Positions 62,375-64,000 of a DNA stretch of 64,000 bases are shown here, piece after piece. Every line of letters starts with the position of its first letter. Within the stretch, counting starts at the first letter, position 1. A program made the position numbers and the translations under genes. The notes under the pieces were generated by a model. It was not told the DNA's origin. It made no database searches and saw nothing but the letters and a program-made list of their open reading frames with translations. Source of the stretch: Streptomyces sp. Ru73 (GTDB lineage Bacteria; Actinomycetota; Actinomycetes; Streptomycetales; Streptomycetaceae); the NCBI RefSeq assembly GCF_002920575.1, contig NZ_PQSQ01000021.1:25631-89630 (forward strand). The letters are read 5' to 3'.

Positions 62375-63160
62375 TCAGGCCCTCTCCAGAATCGTCTTCA
62401 GCTCCGACATCATCATGGTCCAGCCGCCGCTGACGCCCTCGAGCATCTTGGAGTCGGCCGACGTGAAGCCGTCGTGGGTGATGGTCAGCTTCACGCCCAG
62501 CTCCGGATCCTCGGCCGGCTCGATGTCGAAGGCGACCTTCGAGCGTTCCTTGGCCGCCTCGGCGAACTCCGCGTCGCTCATGCCGAACATCTCCTGGTGC
62601 ATCGGCTGCAGCGTGTGCCAGGTGTAGGCCAGCCGCTTGCCGGGCTCCGACTCGGTGACGACCTGCCCGAGGTCCTGCGGCTCACCCCCGTCCTCGACCG
62701 GCCACAGCACCTTCGAGCCGACCTTCCAGTCGGAGGAGGGCGCCCAGCCGCCGTGGTACTGCTTCAGGAACTCCGGGCTGGTCAGTCCCTCCCAGAGCTT
62801 CTCGGGCGTGGTGTGGATGTAGATCGTGTAGACGTACTCGGGCTTGGTCATCGCCGTTCCTTCCAGGGCGTGCTTCAGGTTGCTGAGCGCGGTCATCCGG
62901 CCTCGCTCGTACTGGCCGATCCAGCGGTCGGCGATCTCATGGATGGGTACGGGGTTGAGGTAGTGGAGCCTCTCCCGGCCACGCCGGACGGCCGTGACCA
63001 GGCCCGCCGCCTCCAGGATCGCCAGGTGCTTGGACACCGCCTGTCTGGTCATCTCCAGCCCCGCGGAGAGCTCGCGCAGACTCTGCCCGTTCCGCTCGTT
63101 CAGCCGGTCCAGCAGCCGCCTGCGGCTCGCGTCCGCGAGCGCTTTGAACACCTCGTCCAT
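62375..63160 (-). CDS. ArsR-family HTH fused to SRPBCC (AHSA1) domain
   Basis: A 261-residue fusion. Residues ~1-85 form an ArsR-type winged HTH (MDEVFKALADASRRRLLDRL, ELSAGLEMTRQAVSKHLAIL, the beta hairpin RRGRERLHYL). After a linker, residues ~103-261 form an AHSA1-like SRPBCC domain: YTIYIHTTPEKLWEGLTSPE, then VTESEPGKRLAYTWH and GGWTMMMSELKTIL. In many genomes the two are separate neighbouring genes. The ATG at 63160 was chosen because the ArsR fold begins there and a GAGGGGG site is nearby. The SRPBCC domain may bind a hydrophobic ligand. Confidence 0.9.
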   Translation of the reverse strand: MDEVFKALADASRRRLLDRLNERNGQSLRELSAGLEMTRQAVSKHLAILEAAGLVTAVRRGRERLHYLNPVPIHEIADRWIGQYERGRMTALSNLKHALEGTAMTKPEYVYTIYIHTTPEKLWEGLTSPEFLKQYHGGWAPSSDWKVGSKVLWPVEDGGEPQDLGQVVTESEPGKRLAYTWHTLQPMHQEMFGMSDAEFAEAAKERSKVAFDIEPAEDPELGVKLTITHDGFTSADSKMLEGVSGGWTMMMSELKTILERA

Positions 63161-63182
63161 GCCATCCAACCCCCTCACCATC

Positions 63183-63211
63183 AGAATGGCAACCATTTGG
63201 TTGCATGTCAA
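63183..63211 (-). promoter_or_regulatory. Promoter with operator between -35 and -10 of the ArsR-SRPBCC gene
   Basis: On the minus strand TTGACA (63206-63211) and CATTCT (63183-63188) are 17 nt apart. CAACCA-AA-TGGTTG (63190-63203) is an inverted repeat lying exactly between them. This is the classical layout for repression by an HTH dimer. Confidence 0.65.
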
Positions 63212-63573
63212 AGCGGGCAGAAAGCCGCACGCACTCGGTCAACGGGCAACGGGCACGAGCACGGGCACGGGCACGGGGGCAGTACGACGGCCTGCATTTC
63301 CGGGTCGATGCGGAGATCACTCACTCCTCCGCATGACGAGCGGCCTACCGCCGGTGGGAAGCGCCGCGACGAGCCACCGCGCACGGCGCGGGACATCGCC
63401 CTGCTCGGCGCCGCCACCTCGTCCGCTGTGTGCACGGCGACGAACGGCACGGCCCTCGGCGGTAGCCCGTCCGTCACCGCGTCCCGTCCGTCACCCCGAT
63501 CGTCCTGTGCCCCGCCGACTGCGGCCGGCCGGTCCGGGCAACCGACGACTTCGCGCGGGCCGGCTTCTGGTGT
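63212..63573. other. Gap of 362 bp with no gene seen
   Basis: Between the ArsR-SRPBCC promoter and the ABC transporter stop. It contains GGGCACGGGCACGGGCACGG short repeats near 63250-63280. No coding frame with Streptomyces-like bias was found. Confidence 0.5.
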
Positions 63574-64000
63574 TCAGCGGACCGTGCCGCCGTGCCACAC
63601 CCCGACCAGGTCGCGGTAGAGCGGGGAGCGGATCAGCAGCTCGTCGTGAGTGCCGAGCGTGGGCCGAGTGCCGTCCAGTATCAGCACGCGGTCGGCGCGA
63701 CGGGCCGAGGAGAGCCGGTGGGCCACCACGATCAGTGTGCCCGGCCGCGCGGCCAGCGCTGCCTCCGCGCGGTCCTCCTCGCGCGGGGACAGATGACAGG
63801 TCGCTTCGTCGAGGAGAAGCAGCGGGGCCGGGGAGAGGTGGGCGCGGGCGAGGGCGAGGAGCTGGCGCTCGCCCAGGGAGAGGCGGTGCGGGTCCACGGG
63901 CGCCGACGGCCCGCCGAGTCCGTCCACCAGCCGGTGCAGGTCCAGCGCGTCGAGGGTGGCGGCCAGCTCCTCTTCCGTGGCGTCCGGCCGCAGGTAGCAT
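63574..64000 (-). CDS. ABC exporter ATP-binding domain, C-terminal part (runs off window)
   Basis: The visible 142 residues are the C-terminal half of an ABC ATPase: LSLGERQLLALARA (signature variant), APLLLLDEATCHLS (Walker B) and VVAHRLSSA (H-loop), ending HDELLIRSPLYRDLVGVWHGG. This spacing is typical of fused membrane-ATPase exporters (MsbA/lipid or multidrug type). The membrane domain and Walker A lie beyond the window end. Frame entry at 63999. Substrate cannot be judged. Confidence 0.9.
   Translation of the reverse strand, partial: CYLRPDATEEELAATLDALDLHRLVDGLGGPSAPVDPHRLSLGERQLLALARAHLSPAPLLLLDEATCHLSPREEDRAEAALAARPGTLIVVAHRLSSARRADRVLILDGTRPTLGTHDELLIRSPLYRDLVGVWHGGTVR

Overview
The window is very GC-rich, densely packed chromosomal DNA with strong third-position GC bias, many GTG starts and GGAGG-type ribosome binding sites. 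The gene content (fused IorA/IorB-type oxidoreductase, divergent second EF-Tu, XRE-TPR/HATPase/flavoprotein cluster, DUF2277, DUF6328, CGNR and ROK regulators, F420-dependent oxidoreductase) points to Streptomyces or a close relative in Streptomycetaceae. It looks like ordinary chromosome. I see no rRNA, tRNA, CRISPR array, insertion sequence, integrase or prophage, and no convincing biosynthetic gene cluster.

Layout. 0-9.5 kb: the end of a DUF885 protein, an ATP-grasp remnant/GNAT fusion, an SDR enzyme, a Vat-like acetyltransferase, the sbcD-sbcC DNA-end-processing operon and a membrane-tethered Ser/Thr kinase. 9.5-19.8 kb: a GlcD-like FAD oxidase, then a catabolic block (indolepyruvate:ferredoxin oxidoreductase translationally coupled to an acyl-CoA dehydrogenase, with a divergent Lrp/AsnC regulator), a coiled-coil protein, an Orn/Lys/Arg-type decarboxylase and a two-domain VOC protein. 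20-28.7 kb: a complete oligopeptide ABC importer (lipoprotein, two permeases, fused double ATPase) divergent from a ROK regulator and an M81 (MlrC-like) metallopeptidase, read here as one peptide uptake and cleavage locus. 28.7-36.4 kb: DUF6328 and a proline-rich peptide, YigZ, a ferritin-like protein whose 5' end appears frameshifted, a TetR-P450 operon with a clear palindromic operator, an SDR/Gfo-Idh pair, a CoA-binding protein and two tiny charged proteins.

36.5-49.6 kb: GNAT, a PobA-like flavin monooxygenase with altered active-site residues, YbaK, an XRE-cupin regulator divergent from an EamA exporter across a palindromic operator, hexapeptide acyltransferase, F420-dependent enzyme, gamma-carbonic anhydrase, DedA, hotdog thioesterase, a Q/P/Y-rich membrane protein, an MFS exporter preceded by direct repeats, a spermidine-synthase-like protein and a patatin. 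50-57.5 kb: a divergent EF-Tu paralogue, a TVP38-like membrane protein, the HATPase / XRE-TPR / flavoprotein module and uppP. 57.6-64 kb: a CGNR regulator divergent from an MFS transporter with repeated TTACCG sites, a maltose-type O-acetyltransferase, small conserved proteins, a flavin reductase-like protein, a fused ArsR-SRPBCC regulator with an operator inside its promoter, and the C-terminal end of an ABC exporter.

Recurring themes are local regulator/target pairs with visible operators (33.3, 40.0, 58.3 and 63.2 kb), 4-bp start/stop overlaps inside operons, convergent genes overlapping at their 3' ends, and minisatellite-like tandem repeats in non-coding gaps, mostly in the right-hand third. 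All functional calls come from motif recognition in the translated sequence; no database search was run.
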